From contig NC_050726.1 in the NCBI RefSeq assembly GCF_013402915.1, positions 637,501 through 701,500 on the forward strand: DNA of 64,000 bases, read 5' to 3'. This document shows positions 29,179-39,073 of the stretch, piece by piece; the first letter of the stretch is position 1, and the number at the start of each line of letters is the position of its first letter. This DNA comes from Zygotorulaspora mrakii (taxonomy: Eukaryota; Ascomycota; Saccharomycetes; Saccharomycetales; Saccharomycetaceae). The translations under genes were made by a program, and so were the position numbers. The notes beneath the pieces are model-generated. The model was not told where the DNA came from and ran no database searches. It was given only the letters and a program-made list of their open reading frames with translations.

Positions 29179-29943
29179 ATGACTGTTGGCCTGCTCACAA
29201 GATGTTTTGAAATACGCCGTAGAATAACCGCCGCAGCAATGGCCGATAAAAGGGATGTGCATATATCAAAATCACTGTCTTATTTGCTGAGACATGGTGC
29301 AATAAAAGAGCGTCTGCCTATCGACAGTAATGGGTACGTTCCTCTGGGCAGGCTTCTTAACCACAATAGACTTAAAACACACAGATGCAGTGTGGAAGAC
29401 ATTCATCGAATCGTTCAGAACAATGAGAAAAAGAGGTTCCACTTGAAATCGACAGTGAATAAGAATGGTGTAGCAGAGGAATATGTCTGTGCGACGCAGG
29501 GACACTCTATTAATGTTATTACCCCAGATCAAGAGGTGCTGAAGCAGATAAAGGACACCTCGGAGCTACCAGAGAAATTGGTGCACGGTACAAGCATTAC
29601 AAAGGCTCTGCTGATCGTTCAATCGGGCTTCATAAGCAAACAAAGTAGAAACCATATCCATCTAGCACCGGGCATTACAGGCGTGGACTCTCAAGTCATA
29701 AGTGGTATGAGAAATTCTAGTAATGTTTATATCCATTTGAACGTGCATGAAACCCTTCTGGACAGTTTACAGCTTTACAAATCTCTGAATAACGTATATC
29801 TTACATCAGATGACATACCACTCTCATTATTTGAAAAAGTGGTCATTAAACCTCCAAAAATGGACCACGAAGTATCGAAAGACACTAAAGCTCTTCTGGA
29901 ACTACTGTCGCGGAGTAAGGTACCTTACCAGCTATTGGATTGA
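29179..29943 (+). CDS. TPT1: tRNA 2'-phosphotransferase
   Basis: A KptA/Tpt1-family enzyme that removes the 2'-phosphate left at the splice junction of ligated tRNAs, transferring it to NAD+. Conserved stretches include SKSLSYLLRHGA, DSNGYVPL, HRIVQNNEKKRFHL, CATQGHS, LVHGTS and NVYIHLNVHE, so the catalytic Arg-His-Arg-Arg pattern is present. The frame has two ATGs: 29179 (254 residues) and 29239 (234, close to S. cerevisiae 230). The extra 20 residues are basic and lack acids apart from one Glu, resembling a mitochondrial presequence; 29239 is the conservative start. Matches YOL102C. Confidence 0.95.
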   Translation: MTVGLLTRCFEIRRRITAAAMADKRDVHISKSLSYLLRHGAIKERLPIDSNGYVPLGRLLNHNRLKTHRCSVEDIHRIVQNNEKKRFHLKSTVNKNGVAEEYVCATQGHSINVITPDQEVLKQIKDTSELPEKLVHGTSITKALLIVQSGFISKQSRNHIHLAPGITGVDSQVISGMRNSSNVYIHLNVHETLLDSLQLYKSLNNVYLTSDDIPLSLFEKVVIKPPKMDHEVSKDTKALLELLSRSKVPYQLLD

Positions 29944-30123
29944 CTAGATCTAGCGAATATTCAAGTACTGAGATATTGTGTGTAAGTAAATGTAACTCTA
30001 AACGACAATTATCTTTTCTAGCTTTTCAGTAATAATGAAAAATCTGATAAGTGGACCTGAGACGTATCAGTGAATTAGGTAGAAGTAAATTGGGAATCAA
30101 CGCCATACGACAGTACCCCCAAC

Positions 30124-31179
30124 ATGTTTCGAAGAGAATTCTACCCATCAATGAAATTCAATAAGATCAGTCGTGCTTATAGCACCGGCGTAACACAAGA
30201 GTTCTTGCAGAACATTTTAGCAAGAGCACAAGAAGCTACAGCTAAAAAAAGTGTTACCGGTAATAAGAGCGCTCCAAAAACAAACTGGAGAAATAGCCGG
30301 AAATCTTCACAAAGAGCCAATAGGTCGAGTCAAAATGCCTCCAATGGCAATTCTGATGCTCAGCGACGTTCACCAGTCGGCGTTGTTTCATCCCGTATGC
30401 ATCCAACTGTCAATCATAATATAGTGAATAAACAACCCCAATTTCAAAGAAAAACTATAAATGACGGAAAGAATGCCGCTCTTGGTGATGATTTAATTGA
30501 TGCTTTTGAGAGTACAAAGTCGAATACTTTAAGTAGAGCTAGAAGCAAATCTACCGACTCAAATTATAGAAGGAACAACAGACATAGAGATGCGCCAGGA
30601 TTCCAAAAAAAGTCAAAAGATAATAATAAGCGCCTTGAAATTTCTGCGGCAACGTCTAGAGTGGTTCAAGATGCGTATGTGCCCCAGGAACCCACTCCTT
30701 TGTCATTATTGAGGTTTCATGCTGATTTGCCAAACACGGCTTCTTCACGGCTAGTGAACTATTATTTGGATGTAATGAAGTCCGCAAATTTCCCGCTATT
30801 CAGACGTCTAAATTATGGAGTTCTCACAAGGGCCGAAGAGCCTCCAAAAAATTTGGCATATAACATCAACACACCTTTTTTTGGTAAATATACGCCAGCA
30901 TCATCATTGATCCTTGAAAGAGAAAAGCTGTTCAAAAATTTAGTTATGAGTGAAGATAGATCAAAATTTGACTCTATGGTGTCAGGAAAATACCAAGAGT
31001 TGAAGCATTTAGAGAAGAACCAATTTTCAGGCTTGACGAAATCCGATAAAAAGAAGCAAGAGTTCGAATATAATGCCGATGTGGTCAGGCGTGGTTTAGA
31101 AAGTAGCATTGTGGATCAAGAGATAAAAGAAAATGCCTACCAAGTTTGTACCGGTTTAAGGCATCTATCGGAACTTTAA
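30124..31179 (+). CDS. RSM28: Mitochondrial small ribosomal subunit protein Rsm28
   Basis: A 351-residue protein (S. cerevisiae 361). The basic N-terminus MFRREFYPSMKFNKISRAYST looks like a mitochondrial presequence. A low-complexity, basic Ser/Asn/Arg-rich region covers about 35-180, and the more conserved C-terminal half follows (PLSLLRFHADLPNTASSRLVNYYLDVM, then NINTPFFGKYTPASSL). Rsm28 is a fungal mitoribosomal small-subunit protein that supports COX2 translation initiation. The identification rests mainly on position between TPT1/MZM1 and VPS3 (YDR494W), plus length and targeting signal. Confidence 0.85.
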   Translation: MFRREFYPSMKFNKISRAYSTGVTQEFLQNILARAQEATAKKSVTGNKSAPKTNWRNSRKSSQRANRSSQNASNGNSDAQRRSPVGVVSSRMHPTVNHNIVNKQPQFQRKTINDGKNAALGDDLIDAFESTKSNTLSRARSKSTDSNYRRNNRHRDAPGFQKKSKDNNKRLEISAATSRVVQDAYVPQEPTPLSLLRFHADLPNTASSRLVNYYLDVMKSANFPLFRRLNYGVLTRAEEPPKNLAYNINTPFFGKYTPASSLILEREKLFKNLVMSEDRSKFDSMVSGKYQELKHLEKNQFSGLTKSDKKKQEFEYNADVVRRGLESSIVDQEIKENAYQVCTGLRHLSEL

Positions 31180-31318
31180 AAAAACACATTCATTACTACA
31201 TATTTCTCTATTATGGTTTATTCCCTTTCAATACCTGTTTCAATTCTAAAACGCATGTAAATAGTAAGTACGTTAAAGAATAAGATTTCATATAAAAGAT
31301 AAGGCCTTGAATGTAACG

Positions 31319-34150
31319 CTATGACTGCTTATCTTTATTTAGCTTGTTCAGAAGACTTTTATGAATGCATATTTCATCTTTCAACAAACTCTTCTTCAAG
31401 CTCAAATCTATTTCTCGGCTTTCGATATTCCTTATTATGCAAAAAATTGGATTGAATAATGTTTCAAAGTCGCTGTCGTTTGGAATCTGGCTCAAAATAT
31501 TTAGTAGAGTTTTCTGATTTCTAAGTAGCCTTTGATTTCTTTCTAAAAGGTGAGATATCAATGAGTTTGAAATTTGTCTTCTAGAGAGAGAGACATAATG
31601 TTCAAACACCTTAATAATGTTATTGTCATCCAGGTACATATCGGTGTTAAGAAAATCATTACAGGTCATAAAGATTTCGAAAAGCTCATCTTTCGTGAAA
31701 AACCTTCTCAAAAGATCGTGGGTGCCAAGGAACAGGAGAGCCAATGTATGACCGATGTCAAATGATTCAAGTTGTTTAACAATGTTATTGAGCAGACTGC
31801 CGTCTTGATTCATTTCGTACAGTGATTTGACGTCTTGCAGATATTTTGAAAAATCTTTAAATTTCTCGTTATGGTTAATCTTGATCATTAAAAAGTCGTT
31901 TACTGAACATTTTGTGTAGGTCATATCACGGGTATAACTCGTAAGGAATTCTGCAATGAGATCCCACAGATCGTTTTCTTGCATATTTCTCTGCAATTTT
32001 ACAATATAATATTCGGCAAGATATTGCTTATCACCCGGGTCCTGAGCACCCAGATTCTCAATAATCAGTGCCTTCACGTTAGACTGTTCACCTGCTTTGG
32101 CGATGAGACGCCGCGGGTCCGCCTTTACAGAAGTGAGCACTTGCATTACCTCGTCTATGAGATGGGTGTCAACTACTTTGGATGTATCAATAATTAGTAA
32201 TAGGTCTTCTAACAGACCGTTATCGATATACGTGGAAGGGAATTTTGTAATGTGACTTTTGAAAAATGGAAGCATTCTGTTGAGGCCTCCATCCTTTTTG
32301 AGAAGTTTTAAAGACTCTAAAAACATTCCTCTTCTCTCGTAAACTTTCAGGAGTAGATCCTGATATTTATTTGGTTCCTTTTCGAGGATCTTTGTAATTT
32401 CCTCCAAGCTTCTCCTGTCGAAATAGGAGACATCGCAACATATTTGATTTTCACTTAGTTGCAATTCAAAAATATTCACATCAACAGTTTTTGTCACTTC
32501 TTCACTCTCATTAGCGGCACCGGCCTTGTTCATTTCCAGCTTGATAAGTGCCAATAAATGGCTGATGTCATTACATCTGTTAATTAATTTCAGTGACTTG
32601 ACATCTTCAATTGCTTTAGTCAGCCCATTTGGTACCCATATATCACCAAATATTCGGAACCCTAAAATGTAAAACAATAATCTGATATCTACAGACTCTT
32701 TGTTCGAACACCATTCCTTTATTACAGATTCATTGAAACTTTTGCAATGTAGGGATAATATTAACAACATCATTGTCGACAAATAGTTAAGCTCAATCTT
32801 TTCATACTCCGAAATCGGTTCTAACTTCTTCTGCACCAGATATCTATTGATTTCTTCAATGTACATTTCATCGAATCGAGTGAAGTCCAAGATAGGTGAT
32901 TGCTTTACTAATATATGTATTCCAGACTTCCCGTAGATTGCTATAGACGAACCCTCCACAAACAGATTGCTGACATAATCTCTTTCATTTTCAGTTCTTA
33001 GGTGGTTGCCATCCATAGTCAGTGAAACTTTTCGCAGTTTTTCAATAACTTTTTGTTTCGATTCTGTATTTCTAAAATTTTTGAACAATTTCGAAGTGCT
33101 GGCAATGTGTAAATTCGATGTTTTTGAGGTTATTCGCTGCACCATTTTTTGATCCTCACCAATTCTATAAATGAAAACCCCCTTCTTTTCAAAGTTGACG
33201 ATAATATAAGAGTACGATACCAAAATTGAGGAAGGATAATTTTCTAAAACAATCGTTCCGTAAACGATATCTCCTTCGTGATTAACAATGAGGGCCATAG
33301 AACTATCTTCTGGCGAAGCTCCACCTGTGGCAATCAGGAATTCATGTCCATTAAAATCGGCAATAATTGGCTTCAATGGTGAATTAGTTTCACTTACTCT
33401 AAATAAGGGAATGTTCTTTGATGTCAGCAAGTTAATAATTTCATAGTTGTTGGATTTTGCCACAGCTAGAATACGCTCATGAGCTTTAAGTGCCTCTATT
33501 TGCTTGTAATCATAGCTTTTTGAAAGCGTCAATCCGTTAATGCTTATCTTTAGCAGTTTAACATGCTCTTTTTGAGCTGCATAGACTTTATAAGATTTAG
33601 TACGTTCTGAAAAGTCCTTCAAAGCAATGTCATTGATTCTTTTGACTTTTAATGTGTTCGGAGCTGGTGCAAACTCAGGCAGTAGAAAAACGACCAAAGT
33701 GCCATTACACAGCACCAATGCTCGCTCAATTTTTGGCAAGAGGATCATTTTTTCTATGGGGTTGGAGGATTCTTCATCAAATTTGGTTTGGGATACCAGC
33801 ATAAAATTGCGGGGCTCAATCTCGAAGTAGTGTAGGAGGTCTCCGGTGGCAGTCCCCAAATATATATTCTCACCGTAAGCCTCAAAATTTGTATATTGTA
33901 ATTCCGATGGCAGTCCTTGAATAAGTGGGAATACGATGAAAGGCCCTTTTTCTATCTCTAGTGTTTCATGGTCCTCCTTGACGGTTTCGCAATCCTCCTT
34001 GTCGGTTTGGTGGTCCCCCTTGACGGTTTCCGGGTCCTCCTTGACGGTTTCGGGCGTCTGTTGCACTGAATCTGGCTCTAGGTCATGACCACTTTCTTGA
34101 GGGCTTGACTCAGTAACACTTGGTATACTATCCTGGTCACCATTTCCCAT
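31319..34150 (-). CDS. VPS3: CORVET subunit Vps3
   Basis: A 943-residue protein (S. cerevisiae 1011), the endosomal Rab5/Vps21-binding subunit of the CORVET tether, TRAP1/Vps39-like. After an acidic N-terminus carrying a seven-residue tandem repeat, residues about 75-420 form a CNH/beta-propeller-like domain (FPLIQGLPSELQYTNFEAYG, IYLGTATGDLLHYFEI), followed by long alpha-solenoid repeats to the C-terminus. Neighbours RSM28 and PUF6 match YDR495C. Confidence 0.93.
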   Translation of the reverse strand: MGNGDQDSIPSVTESSPQESGHDLEPDSVQQTPETVKEDPETVKGDHQTDKEDCETVKEDHETLEIEKGPFIVFPLIQGLPSELQYTNFEAYGENIYLGTATGDLLHYFEIEPRNFMLVSQTKFDEESSNPIEKMILLPKIERALVLCNGTLVVFLLPEFAPAPNTLKVKRINDIALKDFSERTKSYKVYAAQKEHVKLLKISINGLTLSKSYDYKQIEALKAHERILAVAKSNNYEIINLLTSKNIPLFRVSETNSPLKPIIADFNGHEFLIATGGASPEDSSMALIVNHEGDIVYGTIVLENYPSSILVSYSYIIVNFEKKGVFIYRIGEDQKMVQRITSKTSNLHIASTSKLFKNFRNTESKQKVIEKLRKVSLTMDGNHLRTENERDYVSNLFVEGSSIAIYGKSGIHILVKQSPILDFTRFDEMYIEEINRYLVQKKLEPISEYEKIELNYLSTMMLLILSLHCKSFNESVIKEWCSNKESVDIRLLFYILGFRIFGDIWVPNGLTKAIEDVKSLKLINRCNDISHLLALIKLEMNKAGAANESEEVTKTVDVNIFELQLSENQICCDVSYFDRRSLEEITKILEKEPNKYQDLLLKVYERRGMFLESLKLLKKDGGLNRMLPFFKSHITKFPSTYIDNGLLEDLLLIIDTSKVVDTHLIDEVMQVLTSVKADPRRLIAKAGEQSNVKALIIENLGAQDPGDKQYLAEYYIVKLQRNMQENDLWDLIAEFLTSYTRDMTYTKCSVNDFLMIKINHNEKFKDFSKYLQDVKSLYEMNQDGSLLNNIVKQLESFDIGHTLALLFLGTHDLLRRFFTKDELFEIFMTCNDFLNTDMYLDDNNIIKVFEHYVSLSRRQISNSLISHLLERNQRLLRNQKTLLNILSQIPNDSDFETLFNPIFCIIRNIESREIDLSLKKSLLKDEICIHKSLLNKLNKDKQS
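33971..34054 (-). repeat. 21-bp tandem repeat, four copies, in VPS3
   Basis: Four imperfect 21-bp units of the type GTCCTCCTTGACGGTTTCGGG (plus strand) encode repeated E-T-V-K-E/G-D heptads in the disordered N-terminus of Vps3. Units are in frame, so copy changes would not break the protein. Confidence 0.9.
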
Positions 34151-34403
34151 TATCCATAAACAAATAGTGAGCCGTACGGACTGTTCATCCGTAATATGCT
34201 TGTTCGTGATAAAGAGTATCTTTCACTTTGTACACTTCTATGAAATTGGCCTCACCTTCAAATAGTGGTGCAGGGATGCCAACATTTCACACTTCAGCAT
34301 TTACTTGAAAGATATCTTTAACAGAGTAGCTAGTATACATTTTATACAGATGATAAATCTATTTGTTGGATGCAGTTTTCATCAAGTGGTGTAAATAAAA
34401 GCA

Positions 34404-36419
34404 TCAATTGACCAATTTCAATAAAAGTTTTGCACCTTTATTATCTTCATTTGACGCATCTATTTCGGGTAAGATTTTCTTTAGATCTCTCAGAAATTGG
34501 TTGCCCTTATCCTGCTCATTTAGCTTTTCATAAATTGCAACAACGGTAAATGAACTGTTTGGATTGGTAATCCATTCAAGTAAATTAGAGGAGTCTACGA
34601 TGTCATCGTAAAATCTAGCTGCGAAATCAGCACCTAATCCCTCGACCTTTTGTAACGTTTCGATCTTTTTTTCCTTATTGTTCCACTTACCACCCTGAAT
34701 CAATCCCTTCAGTAATCTTGTTGAAAATGGTCTTTGTATTGGGTGATCCTCTTCAGAAATGTCGCCTTTGAAGGTGGTGATTATTGTGTCAAGCACCTGT
34801 TTGAACAAATCGGTTTCTTGTTCACTTAACTGTTCATAAAGTTCATCATTTATTAGCACTTCAGAAATGAATTGACACCCCAGGTTTTCAGATAAAATTT
34901 CTGAACAATGTTTATTTATACACCTCAAAAACATGGGAGCAAATTTGTTCAATAATTCGTATCTTCTTTGCAAAGCTGGTTTTTTTGACGTTTCTTCAGA
35001 CATCTTGATGTATCTATTGATATCTTTCATGACCAGAGGAGAGAAATATTTACCATCGAGGCCCAATAAAATATATAACCACGGTCTTCTAGCATATTTA
35101 TCAGTGATCAATTCATGTAAATTATCTTTTACAGAAGGACCAAATGACTTGAACATTAGAACGGTATCATCAACACACAATAAAGAAGTTATGAAAACGA
35201 TATTCCCATACTCGTTTTTTAATAGAGTTTCAACATGTGGTTTTAGAGACTTGATTAAAAGCTTTCTGTCCTTTGCAGTGGCTTTGGCCATTAGAGTACA
35301 TGCAACGTCTGCACCCTCCGGTGTATGTACTAACTCTGCGAATTGCTCATTCAAGAGTTCAATCATTTCAGAAATTTCTTTTCCGTTGGCAATCTTAACC
35401 AGTTCTCTCATAGCAGCATGTAAGATTTGAAATCCTGCCGAACCTTTCTCTACTGAAGCAGTAATGGTACCAAGCAAATTTCTTGCAATGATATTTCTCT
35501 TTTCGATACTGGTATCACACACTTGTTCAACTGTCAAGCCATCATGCGTATCTCTGAAGACTGCATATTCTGATCCCCAGAATTCTCTTATTAGTTGCTG
35601 TTTTTGCACATGAGAAGCATACAGCACGTATAAATCTTCAACAACATAAGCACCCTCACGGTGTCTCATTAACTTCCTTAAAGAGCCATGTAACTCATTC
35701 AAAATTGCCTGTCTGGATGACCTGGATCCGTAGTGTAATAGTTTGACAAGTAGATATTTACCATAAGCAGATGTTGCCAAAGCATAAAACTTACCGTTAA
35801 GGGCCGCAACAATCTGTTCACGGCGTTCTTTTGAAGAATATTTCACAAGCGACTGAACAACACGAGAAGCGTCGTGCTTCAAGACGAGATCACTAATACA
35901 GTCCTTTGATAGCTCCCAAATTTCATTAGATAATTTTTCACGCACATTTTTTGGCACGAGAGGATTTTTGACCCGAAGTTTTTCCCATAACGATTTAATA
36001 TGCTGAACTTGAATACCAGACTTCCTCTGCATTTTTCTTTCTTTAAGCAGTTTTCTCTGCTCATCGTGATGATTTGAGCTATTTTCTTCGTTACCTTTAG
36101 AGTCATCTTCTTCGTTTTCCACATGAACGTCAGATCCATCTTCGTCCTCATCTGCATCTTCTTCCTCGTCTCCATCATCCTCATCCTCCTCAGCACCTCG
36201 GTCCTCAGAGTCAGATGAGACAATGTTGTCCAGATCATCAAGATCATCTTCTGAAGAAACGTCAGAGGATTCAGAAGAGGAGGCATTGTCTGAGATGTGA
36301 TCCTCCTCATCAGAGGAGTCTACTGAAATTCTAGCCTTTTTTGCTGGTCTACCATTAATAGATTTTCCGTTTTGCAGGGAACGCTTCCCAACCTTCTTAT
36401 TCTTGATAGTTGGCGCCAT
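34404..36419 (-). CDS. PUF6: Pumilio-repeat protein Puf6
   Basis: A 671-residue nucleolar PUF-A family protein (S. cerevisiae 656) that acts in 60S subunit assembly and represses ASH1 mRNA translation. The N-terminus has basic nuclear-targeting clusters and a long acidic D/E/S region at about 35-115. Pumilio-type repeats follow (SDLVLKHDASRVVQSLVKYSS, YGKYLLVKLLHYGS, HREGAYVVEDLYVLYAS and others). The upstream region carries RRPE and PAC sites, the usual pair for ribosome-biogenesis genes. Matches YDR496C. Confidence 0.96.
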   Translation of the reverse strand: MAPTIKNKKVGKRSLQNGKSINGRPAKKARISVDSSDEEDHISDNASSSESSDVSSEDDLDDLDNIVSSDSEDRGAEEDEDDGDEEEDADEDEDGSDVHVENEEDDSKGNEENSSNHHDEQRKLLKERKMQRKSGIQVQHIKSLWEKLRVKNPLVPKNVREKLSNEIWELSKDCISDLVLKHDASRVVQSLVKYSSKERREQIVAALNGKFYALATSAYGKYLLVKLLHYGSRSSRQAILNELHGSLRKLMRHREGAYVVEDLYVLYASHVQKQQLIREFWGSEYAVFRDTHDGLTVEQVCDTSIEKRNIIARNLLGTITASVEKGSAGFQILHAAMRELVKIANGKEISEMIELLNEQFAELVHTPEGADVACTLMAKATAKDRKLLIKSLKPHVETLLKNEYGNIVFITSLLCVDDTVLMFKSFGPSVKDNLHELITDKYARRPWLYILLGLDGKYFSPLVMKDINRYIKMSEETSKKPALQRRYELLNKFAPMFLRCINKHCSEILSENLGCQFISEVLINDELYEQLSEQETDLFKQVLDTIITTFKGDISEEDHPIQRPFSTRLLKGLIQGGKWNNKEKKIETLQKVEGLGADFAARFYDDIVDSSNLLEWITNPNSSFTVVAIYEKLNEQDKGNQFLRDLKKILPEIDASNEDNKGAKLLLKLVN

Positions 36420-36800
36420 TGAATCTTTCGATCTTGAAGTGAGACTATCAAATAATACTGCTATACCTATTTTAGCCTACCTTCTATGTAGCAGCAGCTC
36501 ATCTCATCTCATCTCAAAAATTTTTCAAATCACTACTTTCGATTCAGTCCTGTCACAGCACACGAAGCATCCTTTGGATATCAATATTGGTAAAATTTCA
36601 CTAGATATTTAGGTAAATTACGGACAAATGTAGCAATGCTTATATACTAAATAGTTTGCATGTCCTTATGAAATTGTATTGGAATGTTATTTGCTAAATC
36701 TTTTTTCCTACTTTTTAAAGTGCAACGTAAATTGCAGAATGCGCGTCTCTTCTGTTTGGTAAGATTTTAGTTTTTTGAGTCTGAAGTATTTGCTATTCTT
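36420..36800. other. PUF6 promoter and ITR 3' flank
   Basis: About 380 bp. Apart from the RRPE/PAC pair at 36498-36527 I saw nothing specific. Confidence 0.6.
36498..36527 (-). promoter_or_regulatory. RRPE and PAC elements before PUF6
   Basis: Read on the minus strand, TGAAAAATTTTT (36516-36527, RRPE) is followed directly by a triple GATGAG run ending in GCT (36498-36515, PAC-like). They lie about 80-110 bp upstream of the PUF6 ATG. Stb3 binds RRPE and Dot6/Tod6 bind PAC in TOR-regulated ribosome-biogenesis genes. Confidence 0.75.
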
Positions 36801-38531
36801 CTAAGCCTCAATGATTTCATGAGTGGGTTCTAACTTGAGTTTTTCTCTTGATGCCACTTGTTGTTTTCTTTTCTTGGCTAGTACCATTGAAGCTTTTATA
36901 TTAAATCCATCTTTTAAGATGGTTTGAACTTCTTCTAACTCTAGTCCTGACAGCTCTGGATAGCAGAAATAACAGAAAAAAGTTGAAAGGCAGGCCAGTG
37001 ATGCAAAAAATGCAAATGTACCGGAAGGTGTAATATTCTGTAACATCGTCAAAAATGTTGAAGCGATTACTAAGGAACCAGCCCAATTTGTCGCTGTCGC
37101 GAACGATGTACCAACACCTCTAACATTCTGAGGAAACAACTCTGATTGTTGCCAAGGAACCGTACCAATTCCCAGTGCATAAAATCCAGCGAATATAACA
37201 ATAAATACGATGATAACGATTCCCCAAGATGTAAATCCACCGTGTAGAACCTGTGCTTCATTACCGACAAATGTGATGCCAATGAAATGGAAAGCAATGG
37301 AGCAAACCACTAACGATACCGTCATCCCCGGTAGTCCAATCAGCAAAATTTTTCTACGGCCAATTTTATCAATTGCAAAGAACGCGACCAACGTGAAAAT
37401 GAAATTCGTACCAGAGACAATTATTGACACTGCAGATGAGTTTGTAAACCCAACCGTTTCGAAAATGGTGCCAGAAAAATACATTAAGGAATTCCAACCT
37501 GTGAATTGTTGTATACCCTGCAGACCACAGCCAATAATTAACGCCCTCAAATTTGCTGGTTTCGTATGTAGCTCCTTCGTCATGTTCCAAACTTTCTGTC
37601 CGATGTTTTTTCCAGGTATGGATTGATTTAATTGAATCATTTCATTAACCTTTAACTGTACCAGCTCTTCAGTTGCTTCTGGATAACTTTTTTGTAAAAC
37701 CTCAGAGGCTCTTTGAACATTCCCTTTCATTAAATAGTATCTTGGTGTATCTGGTAAAAAAACGAAAAATCCAAATTGAATACAAGTTGGGATTAAAGAA
37801 AGACCAACAAGTATTCTCCAACCGTTGTTAACATGTGTTAAACCAGCACCGCAGCCATAAGCAATCAATTGACCGCCCGTTAACCATAGTGAGTTTATTA
37901 CAGTTAGTCGGCCTCTAATCATCTTTGGCGCGATCTCACTGATAAACAATGGAGATATTAGGGAGCCTATCCCAACACCAAACCCCATAATCAATCTTCC
38001 GACGGCCATTTGCCAAAAACTCTTTGCGGTCACCTGCAATATTGCGCCAATGACAAACATAACGTTGGAAAACATAATGCAAGGTTTTCTGCCAAAAACG
38101 TCAGCAGCCGTACCAGCAAATATGCTCGATATGAGAGCTCCTAGTGACGTCGCCGCCGTGATTATCTCCCTGTCTCCATATGTTAATTCTTTGTTGTCCA
38201 AATCTGTTCCGATGGACACGAGCGCACTTGATATATAACCAGTGTCATAACCAAACATGAACCCCGAAATAGAGGCGACAAAGGTCAGCGTGAGAATGAA
38301 AGGAGTTATTCCTTGATTGAAAGTGATCATAACGGAGGTATCGTCCTCGTCGTTAACTGGTTTTATCATCACATAATCCTTTTCCGCGTCGCCACCATCT
38401 AAGTCTTCCTCGAACATCGCAACTGAACCACTGTGACCCAGTGGGTTCAACTCCGTTTCGACTTGCTCCTCCTTCTGCTTACGGAGCTCGCTAGCGTCAT
38501 ATGGCGAACTGGATTCATCGTGCCAAGACAT
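36801..38531 (-). CDS. ITR1/ITR2: Myo-inositol transporter (major facilitator)
   Basis: A 576-residue sugar-porter-family H+/myo-inositol symporter, orthologue of Itr1 (584) and Itr2 (609). The hydrophilic N-terminus (1-85) includes acidic stretches. Twelve membrane segments follow, with the loop signature [11 protein letters not shown] between helices 2 and 3, [11 protein letters not shown] at the central loop, [17 protein letters not shown] in helix 7 and [15 protein letters not shown] between helices 8 and 9. The C-terminal tail is basic. Matches YDR497C and YOL103W. A UAS-INO element upstream suggests inositol repression. Confidence 0.95.
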   Translation of the reverse strand: MSWHDESSSPYDASELRKQKEEQVETELNPLGHSGSVAMFEEDLDGGDAEKDYVMIKPVNDEDDTSVMITFNQGITPFILTLTFVASISGFMFGYDTGYISSALVSIGTDLDNKELTYGDREIITAATSLGALISSIFAGTAADVFGRKPCIMFSNVMFVIGAILQVTAKSFWQMAVGRLIMGFGVGIGSLISPLFISEIAPKMIRGRLTVINSLWLTGGQLIAYGCGAGLTHVNNGWRILVGLSLIPTCIQFGFFVFLPDTPRYYLMKGNVQRASEVLQKSYPEATEELVQLKVNEMIQLNQSIPGKNIGQKVWNMTKELHTKPANLRALIIGCGLQGIQQFTGWNSLMYFSGTIFETVGFTNSSAVSIIVSGTNFIFTLVAFFAIDKIGRRKILLIGLPGMTVSLVVCSIAFHFIGITFVGNEAQVLHGGFTSWGIVIIVFIVIFAGFYALGIGTVPWQQSELFPQNVRGVGTSFATATNWAGSLVIASTFLTMLQNITPSGTFAFFASLACLSTFFCYFCYPELSGLELEEVQTILKDGFNIKASMVLAKKRKQQVASREKLKLEPTHEIIEA

Positions 38532-39073
38532 GACTCAAAAACTTATACAGTTAATGTCTCCTTTCTTATCTATACAGCGGTGTGAAGTAAACAGCTTTGA
38601 TAATATAAAAATGAAAAGAGCTCCTTTCCGTAAATTGATCTAGCTTCGAGTCTGGAATGTCAATCTACTGAACGGTTCTGCTCTAACACTATTTACACTG
38701 CCTTGGCTCGAGTTTCAGGATTGTTCGCAATTTTGAGGAAAATGAATTCTCAACTAGTTTTTATACTCTTGGCCCGAAAAAACGGCGAATTGTAATTTTT
38801 CGGCGAATTCTGCTGCGCATCCTTTTTGGGAGATAAAAAGTGCGATCCCGAAGTGGGATTTAATCCCAAAAATGGTAACACACACAGAAGCCTCACTCAG
38901 AAATGCTATTAGATGATCATCGTCAAGTGGGATATTTCGATAGGACTGCACTCGGTGTGCTTTGGTGCGTGACACTCGACACCGTGACATCCGATAGTTG
39001 GTCTCAACTACAGCAGACTATTCCAGTGCCATGCATGTGAAATTCTTAGATTTCGGTGATACTATAGCTATGA
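38532..39073. other. ITR promoter
   Basis: About 540 bp between the ITR ATG and the SEC20 stop, so it is mostly ITR promoter. It contains a perfect UAS-INO at 39035-39044 and short palindromic patches such as GGGATTTAATCCC at 38858-38870. A 78-codon minus frame at 38754-38990 was judged spurious. Confidence 0.6.
39035..39044 (+). promoter_or_regulatory. UAS-INO (Ino2/Ino4) element
   Basis: CATGTGAAAT, an exact ten-base match to the inositol/choline-responsive element bound by Ino2-Ino4, about 500 bp upstream of the inositol transporter ATG. S. cerevisiae ITR1 is inositol-repressed through such sites. Confidence 0.65.

Noticed and set aside
38754..38990. 78-codon minus frame in the ITR promoter
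   Set aside because: No recognisable domain and it sits where promoter sequence is required.
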